Shown: positions 11,152 through 18,582 of the stretch, piece after piece
How positions within the stretch are numbered: the first letter of the stretch is position 1
Layout: each line of letters opens with the position of its first letter
Source of the DNA: Lysobacter luteus
GTDB taxonomy: Bacteria > Pseudomonadota > Gammaproteobacteria > Xanthomonadales > Xanthomonadaceae
Assembly (NCBI RefSeq): GCF_907164845.1
Contig: NZ_OU015430.1
Coordinates: 2,687,001 to 2,751,000 of the forward strand
Length of the DNA stretch: 64,000 bases
Direction: 5' to 3'
Notes under the pieces: model-generated
What the model was told of the DNA's origin: nothing
What the model saw: the letters and a program-made list of their open reading frames with translations, nothing else
Database searches by the model: none
Program-made: the position numbers and the translations under genes

Positions 11152-11576
11152 GGCGCCCCCACCGGGTCGAAACGACGGAAGCTGCGGTAGTGGTCGTCGG
11201 TGTAGTAGTACTCGGTCGGTGGGTCGCCACCGGTCACGATGCGGCGAGCCCCGCGGTCACGCGAACCGGGCGTGTCGACGGTGAACTCGCGGTAGTGCCC
11301 CCGTGGCCGTTGCGGCAGCAGGCGCTCGCGGTTCTGGAAAACGCCGCCGTCCTGGCGGTAGGCGTACGGGCCGCCGCTCGCGATGGCATCCAGCACCGGC
11401 CCGGCTTCGGGTGGCAGGAACGCCGGCAGCCCCGCCGACGCATCACGCGGGAGCTCGCGTTGCGGCGAGTCGGCGCCGGGCGCGGACAGGCCGTCCGGGC
11501 CGGTCTGTTGCAAACCGAACCACAGCGCGACCAGCGCGACCGCGGCCAGCAGCCAGAGGGGGCGATTGGATCGCAC
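11148..11576 (-). CDS. Barnase-type (N1/T1 family) ribonuclease, exported or membrane-tethered
   Basis: A guanyl-preferring ribonuclease of about 142 residues. GTG at 11576 is chosen as start because the product then begins with a short basic stretch and a hydrophobic signal/anchor (PLWLLAAVALVALWFGL); a TTG at 11615 is in frame and possible. The catalytic core is at the C terminus: FQNRERLLP, then Glu in YREFTV, Arg in GARRIV and His in DDHYRSF, corresponding to barnase Glu73, Arg87 and His102. All catalytic residues are present, so activity is likely. The hydrophobic segment means it acts outside the cytoplasm, with the overlapping barstar gene giving immunity. Digestion of external RNA or competitor killing are both possible. 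Confidence 0.9.
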   Translation of the reverse strand: MRSNRPLWLLAAVALVALWFGLQQTGPDGLSAPGADSPQRELPRDASAGLPAFLPPEAGPVLDAIASGGPYAYRQDGGVFQNRERLLPQRPRGHYREFTVDTPGSRDRGARRIVTGGDPPTEYYYTDDHYRSFRRFDPVGAP

Positions 11577-11654
11577 GGCCTGTCCTGTTCGGGAAAGGCC
11601 AGAGTCTAGCCGCAAGGCGCCGGCGTCCGCGGCGGTTCGGGCGGACGATTATCC

Positions 11655-11679
11655 GATCGCGGCTGAAGCCGCTCCTACA
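11655..11679 (-). repeat. REP palindrome, family A
   Basis: A minus-oriented copy of the family A element with core GTAGGAGCGGCTTCAGCCGC. It lies between the ribonuclease gene and the I78 gene and faces the degenerate copy at 11711. Confidence 0.85.
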
Positions 11680-11710
11680 GCGATCGGGAGTGACGCGGCA
11701 GCTTCACCGC

Positions 11711-11730
11711 GGAGCCGCGGCTTCAGCCGC
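11711..11730 (+). repeat. Degenerate REP palindrome, family A-like
   Basis: GGAGCCGCGGCTTCAGCCGC keeps the GCGGCTTCAGCCGC palindrome but has extra bases in the head. It overlaps the last codons and the stop codon of the I78 inhibitor gene. Confidence 0.6.
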
Positions 11731-12022
11731 AGCGGAGTCCGCTGATCGCGCCGCGTTCGTTGACGTCGATGTTGAGCCGATCGGCGCGGAAGTCCATCGT
11801 CACGGCCTGGCCGGGTTCGATGACCCGCACGTCGTTGCTGTGGCTGTCGACGCGCGCACGCTCGACGACCTCGGCGGTCGCCGCGCGGCCGATCGCCCAG
11901 GAAGCATCGTCGGCGACGCAGACGGTGGCGGGGTCGCGCGGCACGTCGACCGGGGGCATCGTGGTGCAGGCGCCGACGGAGAGCAGCAGGACGACAACGG
12001 GGATCAGCGGCGGTCGGGTCAT
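11723..12022 (-). CDS. I78-family peptidase inhibitor lipoprotein
   Basis: A 99-residue predicted lipoprotein: signal LIPVVVLLLSVGAC with a GAC lipobox, then a short linker and the I78 inhibitor fold (WAIGRAATAEVVERAR, VIEPGQAVTMDFRADRLN, ending in a Cys-containing GLRCG). The family inhibits serine proteases, including subtilases. The start at 12022 fits the signal peptide; the upstream in-frame extension does not. Self-protection against the subtilisin-like proteases encoded within 6 kb is an attractive inference, but the genes are not in one operon. The stop codon lies inside a REP-like palindrome. Confidence 0.85.
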   Translation of the reverse strand: MTRPPLIPVVVLLLSVGACTTMPPVDVPRDPATVCVADDASWAIGRAATAEVVERARVDSHSNDVRVIEPGQAVTMDFRADRLNIDVNERGAISGLRCG

Positions 12023-12071
12023 GGCGGGGCTCCGGTACGGCGTCCGGGGGAGCCTGCGGTGGCCCGCGTGT

Positions 12072-12965
12072 TCATGATGTAAACGCGACGGGCGCCGCGG
12101 CATCCTCCACCTCGGCCAGGCGCAGCATCAGCCTGGCCAGCGTCACCACGTCCTGGTGGTTGTGGGCGCACACGCGCCGCAGCAGCGTCGACGGTCCGCC
12201 GCGCAGGTAGGACAGCCACGCCGCCGGTGCCTCGGAGCCGGGCAGGTCGTCCTCGCGCGCGATCTTCAGCAGCTCGCGCTCGATCGTCGCCAGCCGGCAG
12301 TTCTCCCACACACCGCGGTAGCGCCTGCGGGTCGGGAAGAGCAGGTCGACGTGGTCGAGCGGGGTGATCGGGCACGGCAGCCGGGCCAGCCGGTAACGCG
12401 TCTTCAGCAGCGGCGCGTCGTAGCAGCGACCGTTGTAGCTCGACAGCACCGTGGTCGGCGACAGCCAGCCGGCGAACTCCCGCAGCATCGCCGTTTCCGC
12501 TGCCAGCGTGGTGATCAGCAACTGGCGCACGCGCAGGCCATCGCCGTGCAGCGGATGCGCGTGCCAGTCGGCCGCGCCGATCTGGAACGCACGCGTGCCG
12601 GTGCCGCCGGCCAGGCCGGTGGTCTCGGTGTCGAAGAACAGCAGGTCGCGCGGATCCACGGTGTCATCGCGCTTGGCGAACGTGAGCGGCAGCGCGTCGG
12701 CCGGCGCGGCAAACGGCAGCCAGTGCTCGATCAGCCGCAACCCCGGCGCAATTTCCTCGCCGGGCAGGCGGCGGTCGACCGGCGCCCGCGATGCCGCGGC
12801 GACCGGCTTGCGTTCGCGCACGCCCAGCAAGCGCCGCAGTGATTCGATCGAGGTGTTGGCAGGCGCGGCCGGCGCCCGGTCGCGCACGACCGCGGTCGGC
12901 GCCGGACGCGACGGCGCACCGGCCTCGCGCTTGAGCGCGCGCAGCTTGTCGAGTGTGATGCTCAT
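12072..12965 (-). CDS. RNase H-like exonuclease, YprB/MrfB family
   Basis: A 297-residue protein with an RNase H-fold DEDD exonuclease domain in the middle. FFDTETTGLAGG (about residue 105) gives the first Asp/Glu pair, SSYNGRCYDAPLLKTR the central Asp, and HNHQDVVTLARL the final His/Asp. This is the YprB layout. In Bacillus subtilis YprB (MrfB) is a metal-dependent exonuclease that works with the helicase YprA (MrfA) in repair of mitomycin C damage. A YprA-like gene lies just upstream on the same strand, separated by about 290 bases of REP repeats, which supports a shared pathway. The start at 12965 is an ATG; the upstream frame has no recognisable sequence. Confidence 0.85.
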   Translation of the reverse strand: MSITLDKLRALKREAGAPSRPAPTAVVRDRAPAAPANTSIESLRRLLGVRERKPVAAASRAPVDRRLPGEEIAPGLRLIEHWLPFAAPADALPLTFAKRDDTVDPRDLLFFDTETTGLAGGTGTRAFQIGAADWHAHPLHGDGLRVRQLLITTLAAETAMLREFAGWLSPTTVLSSYNGRCYDAPLLKTRYRLARLPCPITPLDHVDLLFPTRRRYRGVWENCRLATIERELLKIAREDDLPGSEAPAAWLSYLRGGPSTLLRRVCAHNHQDVVTLARLMLRLAEVEDAAAPVAFTS

Positions 12966-13028
12966 GCGGGCCTCATGCGACGCAGGGGTCCGGTGGGGCC
13001 ACGCGAACGTGGCGCACCCCCACCGCGC

Positions 13029-13050
13029 GCAGGAGCGACGCAAGTCGCGA
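13029..13050 (+). repeat. REP palindrome, family B
   Basis: Core AGGAGCGACGCAAGTCGCGA with head GCAG in place of GTAG. It forms an inverted pair with the copy at 13080-13101; together they span 73 bp. Confidence 0.8.
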
Positions 13051-13079
13051 CCTGTACATCGCTTCGGCCGTTCGGCGGG

Positions 13080-13101
13080 TCGCGACTCGCGTCGCTCCTA
13101 C
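13080..13101 (-). repeat. REP palindrome, family B
   Basis: Minus-oriented GTAGGAGCGACGCGAGTCGC copy, the partner of 13029-13050. Confidence 0.8.
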
Positions 13102-13157
13102 GGCGGGGCGGGACATCAAACAGGGTCGGGACTGGTCCCGCCGGGCAACGTCCCGCC

Positions 13158-13182
13158 TGTAGGAGCGGCTTCAGCCGCGATC
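13158..13182 (+). repeat. REP palindrome, family A
   Basis: Core GTAGGAGCGGCTTCAGCCGC followed by GATC. It forms a 77-bp inverted pair with 13210-13234 in the mrfA-mrfB gap. Confidence 0.88.
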
Positions 13183-13209
13183 GGATGCCTGGTCGCCCGT
13201 CCGGTTGCG

Positions 13210-13234
13210 GATCGCGGCTGAAGCCGCTCCTGCA
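13210..13234 (-). repeat. REP palindrome, family A
   Basis: Minus-oriented family A copy with one head change (GCAG for GTAG). It ends 20 bases before the stop of the helicase gene. Confidence 0.85.
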
Positions 13235-13254
13235 CACGCTTCGGATTTGCGGTA

Positions 13255-15918
13255 TCACCGTGCCACCTCGGCCAGCAGCCCAAGCACGCGGCGAGCGAGC
13301 GACTTGGGCGTGGCCGTGTCGCCGGACTCGTCGGCAGCGAGCACCGGGCCGACGCAGGCGGGGCAGCCGGCCTTGCAGTCGCAGCGCTCTACCAGTTCGG
13401 TCGCACGGCGCACCAGTTCGGCCTGTCGTGTCCACAGCGGTTCGCTCAGGCCGACGCCGCCGGGGAAGTTGTCGTACAGGTAGATGGTCGGCACGAACTG
13501 CTGCACTTCGACGTCCCCGGCGGTGGCGTCGCGGACCGGCATCCCATCGCGCTTCGAATCGCCGTCCGCGCCGCCATCGGCGGACACCGCACGCATCACC
13601 GGGTGCCCCGCGTCATGGTTGTCGGTCCCGTCGCGGCCCTCGCCGGCGCCATGTATTTCCATGTAGTCCTCGTGCGCGTCCTGCGGCAACCGAGCGCGCG
13701 CGCCGGGGGCGATCGACAGGCCTTCGACCGGACCCTCCACCCCGCGCAGCTGGCCGCGGCCCTTCGCATCGGCGGTCGCGAACCACGCGCCGTCGCCGTT
13801 GCCGACCGCCTTCTGCAGGTCGCGCGCGTCGGCCATCACCGCGACGGTCGCCACCACGTGCAGCGCGTATCCGGCGCCGAGGAAACCGTCGAGCGCGTCC
13901 TGGCGCGAGGCGAACCACGCCAGCAGGGTCGCCTGCGGCAACTGCCACCAGACCGCGGTGGTGTGGAGTTCCTGGTCGGGCAGGTTGACCGGGCCGTAGC
14001 CGATGTTCTCGTGGGTGTAGTAGCGGATCTTCTTGTAGCCGGCGACGCGCCGCACCACGTGCACCTCGCCGTGGCCGCAGTCGCCGTGGCCGGCGTCGAT
14101 GCCGTCGAAGCGCTCGAGCACCTTCAGCTTCGAGTAGTCGATCGAGTCGGTGTAGTAGTCGACGTGCGTGCGCGTCACGTAGGCCTTGCGGCCGTCCCAG
14201 TCGAGCCGTTCGACCTGGTACGGCGTGCTCTGCACCATGTGGATCGCGCCTTCGTACAGGGTCAGCGCGGCCGCCGAGTAGTCGACCTCGGCGATGATCT
14301 GCTGCTTGCCGCCGGTGCGGTCGACAACGACGAAATTACCGTCGGCGACCGAGCGCAGCGACACGGCGTTGGCCGGGTAACTGTCGGCGATCCATTCCCA
14401 GCGGTCGCCCTCGCGGTGCACGACTTCGGTCTCGGCCAGCGCCTCCAGGTACACCTCCGGCTCGATCGGGCCGAACATCTCGTCGACCACGAACGGAAGC
14501 TCGAACGCGGCGCAGCGGATGTGGTCGAACAGGATCAGCGGCTGGTCGGGCGCGGTGCGCGCGTGCTCGGGCGAAGCGTCGGCGAAGAAATCGGGATGGC
14601 GCACGACGTACTGGTCGAGCGGCTGCGAGTTCGCCACCAGCACGCCGAGGCTCGGCTGCTGGCGGCGGCCCGCGCGACCGAAGCGCTGCCACGTAGCGGC
14701 GACCGAGCCCGGGTAGCCGTTGAGCACGACCACGTCGAGCGAGCCGATGTCGACGCCGAGCTCCAGCGCCGAGGTCGAGATGATCCCGTCGATGTTGCCG
14801 GCGCGCATGTCGCGCTCGGCCGCGCGGCGCTCGGTCGGCAGGTAGCCGCCGCGGTAGGCGCGGATGCGCGGGGGCCGGCGCGGGTCGCTGTCGAACACGT
14901 CCTTGAGGTACTTGGTCAGCACCTCGACCATCAGCCGGGTCTGCGCGAACACCAGCGTCTTCAGCCCGGACTTGATCGCGATGCGGGCGATGCGGTTGGC
15001 CTGCGACCGCGCTGACGCCCGCAGCCCGAGGTCGGGGTTGATCACCGGCGGGTTCCACAGCAGCACGTGTTTGTCGCCGGTGGGCGCGCCGGACTCGGTG
15101 ATCGCGTGCACGTCGGCCTCGATCAGCGCGCGCGCGTGCGCGGCCGGGTTGCCGATCGTCGCCGAGCACAGGATGAACTGCGGGGTGACGCCGTAGAACG
15201 CGCAGATGCGCTTGAGCCGGCGCAGCACGTTGGTGACGTGGCTGCCGAATACACCCCTGTAAGTGTGGATCTCGTCGATCACCACGTAGCGCAGGTTCTC
15301 GAAGAACTGCGCCCACTTGGTGTGGTGCGGCAGGATCGCCTGGTGGAGCATGTCGGGGTTGGACACGACGATGTCGCCGTGCAGGCGGATCGCCTGGCGC
15401 GCGTCGCCGGGGGTGTCGCCGTCGAAGGTGAACGCTTTGACCCCGAGGTCGCCGGCGCGGTTGAGTTCGAGCAGCTCGGCCACCTGGTCCTGCGCCAGCG
15501 CCTTGGTCGGGAACAGGTACAGCGCTTTTGCGCTCCCCTGCATCGCCGCGCTCACCACCGGCAGGGTGTAGCACAGCGACTTGCCCGATGCGGTCGGGGT
15601 GACGATGGCGACGTTTTCGCCACGCTGCGAGGCGGCCCAGGCGTCGGCCTGGTGGCGGTAGAGGCGGTCGACGCCGCGCGCGCGCAGGGCGGCGGCGAGC
15701 GCGGCGGGCACGTCGTCCGGGATCGGTGCGTAGTCGCCCTCGCGCCCGGGGATGGTGAAGCTGCCGGTGATGCGGTCGGCATAGCGCTTCGACAGCGCCT
15801 GGGTCAGCGCGGCACCGTCGCCGCGGCGACGTACCTCCCGCACGGGCAAGGTTCCGCCGGCGTCGAGCCGGTCGAGTTCGCCGCCCGTCCCGTCCTGCCG
15901 CACCAGTGCCTGCCCCAT
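13255..15918 (-). CDS. DEAD/DEAH-box helicase with DUF1998 domain, YprA/MrfA family
   Basis: An 887-residue superfamily 2 helicase. The start at 15918 has GGGAG eight bases upstream. Domains in order: Q-motif-like region, Walker A TASGKS (about residue 115), DEIH box in VIDEIHTY, SAT motif in LCSATIGN, helicase C domain with QRFGRAGRR, then a long C-terminal region ending in a DUF1998 zinc-binding cluster CDCKAGCPAC near residue 870. MrfA of B. subtilis has the same layout with four conserved cysteines and unwinds DNA 3' to 5' in mitomycin C repair. The exonuclease gene downstream is the expected partner. The sequence shows the fold and motifs; the repair role is by family analogy. Confidence 0.9.
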   Translation of the reverse strand: MGQALVRQDGTGGELDRLDAGGTLPVREVRRRGDGAALTQALSKRYADRITGSFTIPGREGDYAPIPDDVPAALAAALRARGVDRLYRHQADAWAASQRGENVAIVTPTASGKSLCYTLPVVSAAMQGSAKALYLFPTKALAQDQVAELLELNRAGDLGVKAFTFDGDTPGDARQAIRLHGDIVVSNPDMLHQAILPHHTKWAQFFENLRYVVIDEIHTYRGVFGSHVTNVLRRLKRICAFYGVTPQFILCSATIGNPAAHARALIEADVHAITESGAPTGDKHVLLWNPPVINPDLGLRASARSQANRIARIAIKSGLKTLVFAQTRLMVEVLTKYLKDVFDSDPRRPPRIRAYRGGYLPTERRAAERDMRAGNIDGIISTSALELGVDIGSLDVVVLNGYPGSVAATWQRFGRAGRRQQPSLGVLVANSQPLDQYVVRHPDFFADASPEHARTAPDQPLILFDHIRCAAFELPFVVDEMFGPIEPEVYLEALAETEVVHREGDRWEWIADSYPANAVSLRSVADGNFVVVDRTGGKQQIIAEVDYSAAALTLYEGAIHMVQSTPYQVERLDWDGRKAYVTRTHVDYYTDSIDYSKLKVLERFDGIDAGHGDCGHGEVHVVRRVAGYKKIRYYTHENIGYGPVNLPDQELHTTAVWWQLPQATLLAWFASRQDALDGFLGAGYALHVVATVAVMADARDLQKAVGNGDGAWFATADAKGRGQLRGVEGPVEGLSIAPGARARLPQDAHEDYMEIHGAGEGRDGTDNHDAGHPVMRAVSADGGADGDSKRDGMPVRDATAGDVEVQQFVPTIYLYDNFPGGVGLSEPLWTRQAELVRRATELVERCDCKAGCPACVGPVLAADESGDTATPKSLARRVLGLLAEVAR

Positions 15919-16006
15919 GCGCCTGCTCCCGCCAAAGGCGCGCAGTAGGCCAGCGCAGCGTCGCAACCGGTGAGACGGCGGATGAATGGTTCAGCGTGCC
16001 CCGCCC

Positions 16007-16031
16007 TGTAGGAGCGGCTTCAGCCGCGATC
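16007..16031 (+). repeat. REP palindrome, family A
   Basis: Perfect core GTAGGAGCGGCTTCAGCCGC plus GATC. It pairs with 16054-16078 in inverted orientation, spanning 72 bp. Confidence 0.9.
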
Positions 16032-16053
16032 TGCATTCGGACCCGCTCAGCCT

Positions 16054-16078
16054 GATCGCGGCTGAAGCCGCTCCTACA
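16054..16078 (-). repeat. REP palindrome, family A
   Basis: Perfect minus-oriented copy. Its GTAG head supplies the TAG stop codon of the minus-strand gene ending at 16074. Confidence 0.9.
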
Positions 16079-16616
16079 AAGGCCGGGACACTTCGCGGAC
16101 GGCGAATGCCCGCAGGCGCGCTTCGCTGGACACGCCGATGCCGTGCGGCTGCCCCGCCACGTATAGCGTCACGTGTGGGGGCGGCGCCGGCAGTTCGCGT
16201 CCGAGCAGGCATCCCAAAACCCGATGGAACGACGCCATCGCCGGCAGCTCGACCCGTTCGATAACCGAATGGGCGAGTTGCACCCGGCCGTCCGCAACGA
16301 ACGGCTTGCGCAACAGCCAGCGACGACCGGTGCGGGTGAACCGCCAGTCCTGCGCCGCCAGTGCCGTCGCCACGGCGGTAGCGAGCCACGGTGCCGCGAA
16401 GCCCGCGCGCAGTTCTGCGCCGAGGCGGCTGCCGATCAGGGTGACGTGCAGTTCGGGCTTGGGCTCCAGTGCGATGCCGTCGATCGCGATACCGGTCGCG
16501 GGCGGCGCCCAGTCAGCCGGATCGACCGGCAACACGAGGCTGTCACCCCCTCCTGGCCGCGGCCAGGGGGCCGCCGGGATCCCGGGATCGAGGGTCGTGG
16601 CCGGTCGTCGTTTCAC
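16074..16616 (-). CDS. 2H phosphoesterase-like protein
   Basis: A 180-residue protein that I do not recognise by name. It carries two H-V-T motifs, HVTLI at residues 57-59 and HVTLY at 148-150, spaced as in 2H phosphoesterases (2'-5' RNA ligase/cyclic phosphodiesterase fold), which use the two histidines in catalysis. The GTG start at 16616 follows GAGGGG eight bases upstream; the frame extends further upstream but only as the reverse of the MFS gene. It is divergent from the MFS exporter with 63 bases between starts. Its last Leu codon and TAG stop lie within a REP palindrome. The biochemical role is inferred from the two motifs only. Confidence 0.65.
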   Translation of the reverse strand: MKRRPATTLDPGIPAAPWPRPGGGDSLVLPVDPADWAPPATGIAIDGIALEPKPELHVTLIGSRLGAELRAGFAAPWLATAVATALAAQDWRFTRTGRRWLLRKPFVADGRVQLAHSVIERVELPAMASFHRVLGCLLGRELPAPPPHVTLYVAGQPHGIGVSSEARLRAFAVREVSRPL

Positions 16617-16679
16617 CGCGGTTACCCCTCTTCGTCGTGCTGCGGCGCACAATGCGCGGTCCATCCGCGGAGTCCCCGA

Positions 16680-17891
16680 ATGGCCCACGCCGTCGCCCCG
16701 ACCGCCCACCAGCGCAACCGCGCCCGCTACGCCGCGATCCTGTTCGCGTTGGCGGTCGGCGGCTTTGCGATCGGTACCAGCGAGTTCGCGATGATGGGCC
16801 TGATGCCGAGCCTGGTACAGGACCTGGGCATCACCGAGCCGCAGGTCGGCCACCTGATAAGCGCCTACGCGCTGGGCGTCGTGGTCGGTGCGCCGCTGCT
16901 GGCAATCCTCGGCGCGCGGCTGCCGCGGCGCTCGCTGCTGCTGGCGCTGATGGGGTTCTACGCGCTGGCCAACCTGGCGACCGCATTCGCGCCCGACTAT
17001 CACGTGATGCTGGGTTTCCGCTTCATCGCCGGCCTGCCGCACGGCGCGTACTTCGGCGTGGCGATGCTGGTCGCCGCCTCCATCGGTGGTCCGGCCCAGC
17101 GCGGCGCGGCGATCAGCCGGGTGATGCTGGGGCTGTCGATCGCAATCCTGGTCGGCAATCCGTTGGCCACCTGGATGGGACAGGCATTGAGCTGGCGCTA
17201 CGTGTTCGCCCTCGTCGCCGCGGTCGCGGTGCTGACCGTCACCCTGGTCGCGCGCTCGCTTGCCGACGATCCCGCCGAACCGCGGCAGACGCCGCTACGC
17301 GAGATGCGGGCGTTCAATTCCTCGCAGGTCTGGCTGACGCTGCTGATCGGCGCCATCGGCTTCGCCGGCATGTTCTGCGCCTTCAGCTATCTCGCGCCGA
17401 CGCTGACCGAGGTGACCGGCACCGGCGATGGCTGGATTCCGATCGCGATGGGCGTGTTCGGCGTCGGCTCGATCATCGGCAACCTCGCCGGCGGCTGGCT
17501 GGTCGACCGGCTGCAGTTCCGCGCGGCGCCGGTGATCCTGGCGTGGTCGGCGCTGGTGCTGCTGGCTTATCCGTTCGCCGCGCACTCGCTGTGGACGATG
17601 CTGCCGGCCGTGGTCGCGGTGGGCACCATGGGCGCGCTCGCGCCGGTGCTGCAGACGCGCCTGATGGACGTGGCCGGCGAGGCGCAGACGCTGGCGGCCG
17701 CCTCCAACCACGCCGCATTCAATGCCGCCAACGCGCTCGGGCCGTGGCTCGGCGGGCTGGCGATCAGCGCCGGGCTGGGATGGACGTCGACCGGCCATGT
17801 CGGTGCGGCGACCGCGGTCGGTGGCCTGCTGGTCTACGCCTGGGCACGGTGGGACGAACGGCGCATGACGGTGGCGCTGGCGCGAAGCTGA
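16680..17891 (+). CDS. MFS exporter, DHA1/AraJ-like
   Basis: A 403-residue inner-membrane protein with twelve predicted transmembrane segments. The opening GGFAIGTSEFAMMGLMP is characteristic of the AraJ/Bcr-type drug and sugar efflux permeases, with the loop 2-3 basic motif GARLPRRSLL (variant of GxLxDRxGRR). The family exchanges protons for exported drugs, sugars or metabolites; no substrate can be read from the sequence. The ATG at 16680 is chosen because hydrophobic segment 1 begins about 20 residues later. It lies 46 bases before the methyltransferase gene, so the two may be cotranscribed. Confidence 0.88.
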   Translation: MAHAVAPTAHQRNRARYAAILFALAVGGFAIGTSEFAMMGLMPSLVQDLGITEPQVGHLISAYALGVVVGAPLLAILGARLPRRSLLLALMGFYALANLATAFAPDYHVMLGFRFIAGLPHGAYFGVAMLVAASIGGPAQRGAAISRVMLGLSIAILVGNPLATWMGQALSWRYVFALVAAVAVLTVTLVARSLADDPAEPRQTPLREMRAFNSSQVWLTLLIGAIGFAGMFCAFSYLAPTLTEVTGTGDGWIPIAMGVFGVGSIIGNLAGGWLVDRLQFRAAPVILAWSALVLLAYPFAAHSLWTMLPAVVAVGTMGALAPVLQTRLMDVAGEAQTLAAASNHAAFNAANALGPWLGGLAISAGLGWTSTGHVGAATAVGGLLVYAWARWDERRMTVALARS

Positions 17892-17937
17892 GCGCGACGT
17901 TGCGCGACACTGTCCGCCCCAGCACCGGATCCGGACC

Positions 17938-18561
17938 ATGACCGGGAAGCCTTTCTCGCCCGCCTGCGAGCGCAACCGCGAGCCCATCCTCGCCGTGTTG
18001 CGTGAACATTTCGCCGACGCCCGCCACGTGCTCGAAGTGGGCAGCGGCACCGGACAGCACGCGGTGCATTTCGCCGCGGCGATGCCGTGGCTGACGTGGC
18101 AGACCAGCGAACGTGCCGAGCACCTGCCCGGCATCCGCGCCTGGCTGGACGAGGCCGCGTTGCCCAACACGCCGCCGCCGCTGACGCTCGACGTCGACGA
18201 CTGGGCGTCGCTGCCGGTTCCGCCGGGCGGCGCGTACGACGCGGTCTTCAGCGCCAACACGCTGCACATCATGGGCTGGCCCCAGGTGCGCGCGTTCTTC
18301 GCCGGTGCCGGGCAACGGCTGGCTGCCGGCGGCACGCTGGTGGTGTACGGACCGTTCAATACCGGCGGGGACTACACCAGCGACAGCAACCGCGCGTTCG
18401 ACGACTGGCTGCGCGCACGCGACCCGGCCTCGGCGATCCGCGACTTCGAGGCGGTCGATGCACTGGCGCGCGAAGCGGGGCTGGTACTGCTGGCCGACGT
18501 GCCGATGCCGGCCCACAACCGTTGCCTGGTCTGGCGCGCCCCGGCCACCAACACGCGCTGA
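17938..18561 (+). CDS. DUF938 family SAM-dependent methyltransferase
   Basis: A 207-residue class I methyltransferase-like protein. The SAM-binding glycine motif is LEVGSGTGQHAVHFA (about residue 38); the DUF938 hallmarks follow: PWLTWQTSE, FSANTLHIM and GPFNTGGDYTS. The opening KPFSPACERNREPIL is also typical of the family. The fold suggests SAM use, but the substrate is not known for DUF938 proteins. It lies between the MFS gene and the PLD gene on the same strand with short gaps of 46 and 21 bases, suggesting one transcript. Confidence 0.85.
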   Translation: MTGKPFSPACERNREPILAVLREHFADARHVLEVGSGTGQHAVHFAAAMPWLTWQTSERAEHLPGIRAWLDEAALPNTPPPLTLDVDDWASLPVPPGGAYDAVFSANTLHIMGWPQVRAFFAGAGQRLAAGGTLVVYGPFNTGGDYTSDSNRAFDDWLRARDPASAIRDFEAVDALAREAGLVLLADVPMPAHNRCLVWRAPATNTR

Positions 18562-18582
18562 GCGTGCCACCATCGCATCGCG

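Noticed and set aside
13029-13234. CRISPR-like array in the mrfA-mrfB gap
   Set aside because: The repeats are of two unrelated types in alternating orientation with irregular spacers; they are REP palindromes.
16617-17042. N-terminal extension of the 2H-like gene
   Set aside because: It is the reverse of the MFS gene; the GTG at 16616 with GAGGGG upstream is the better start.
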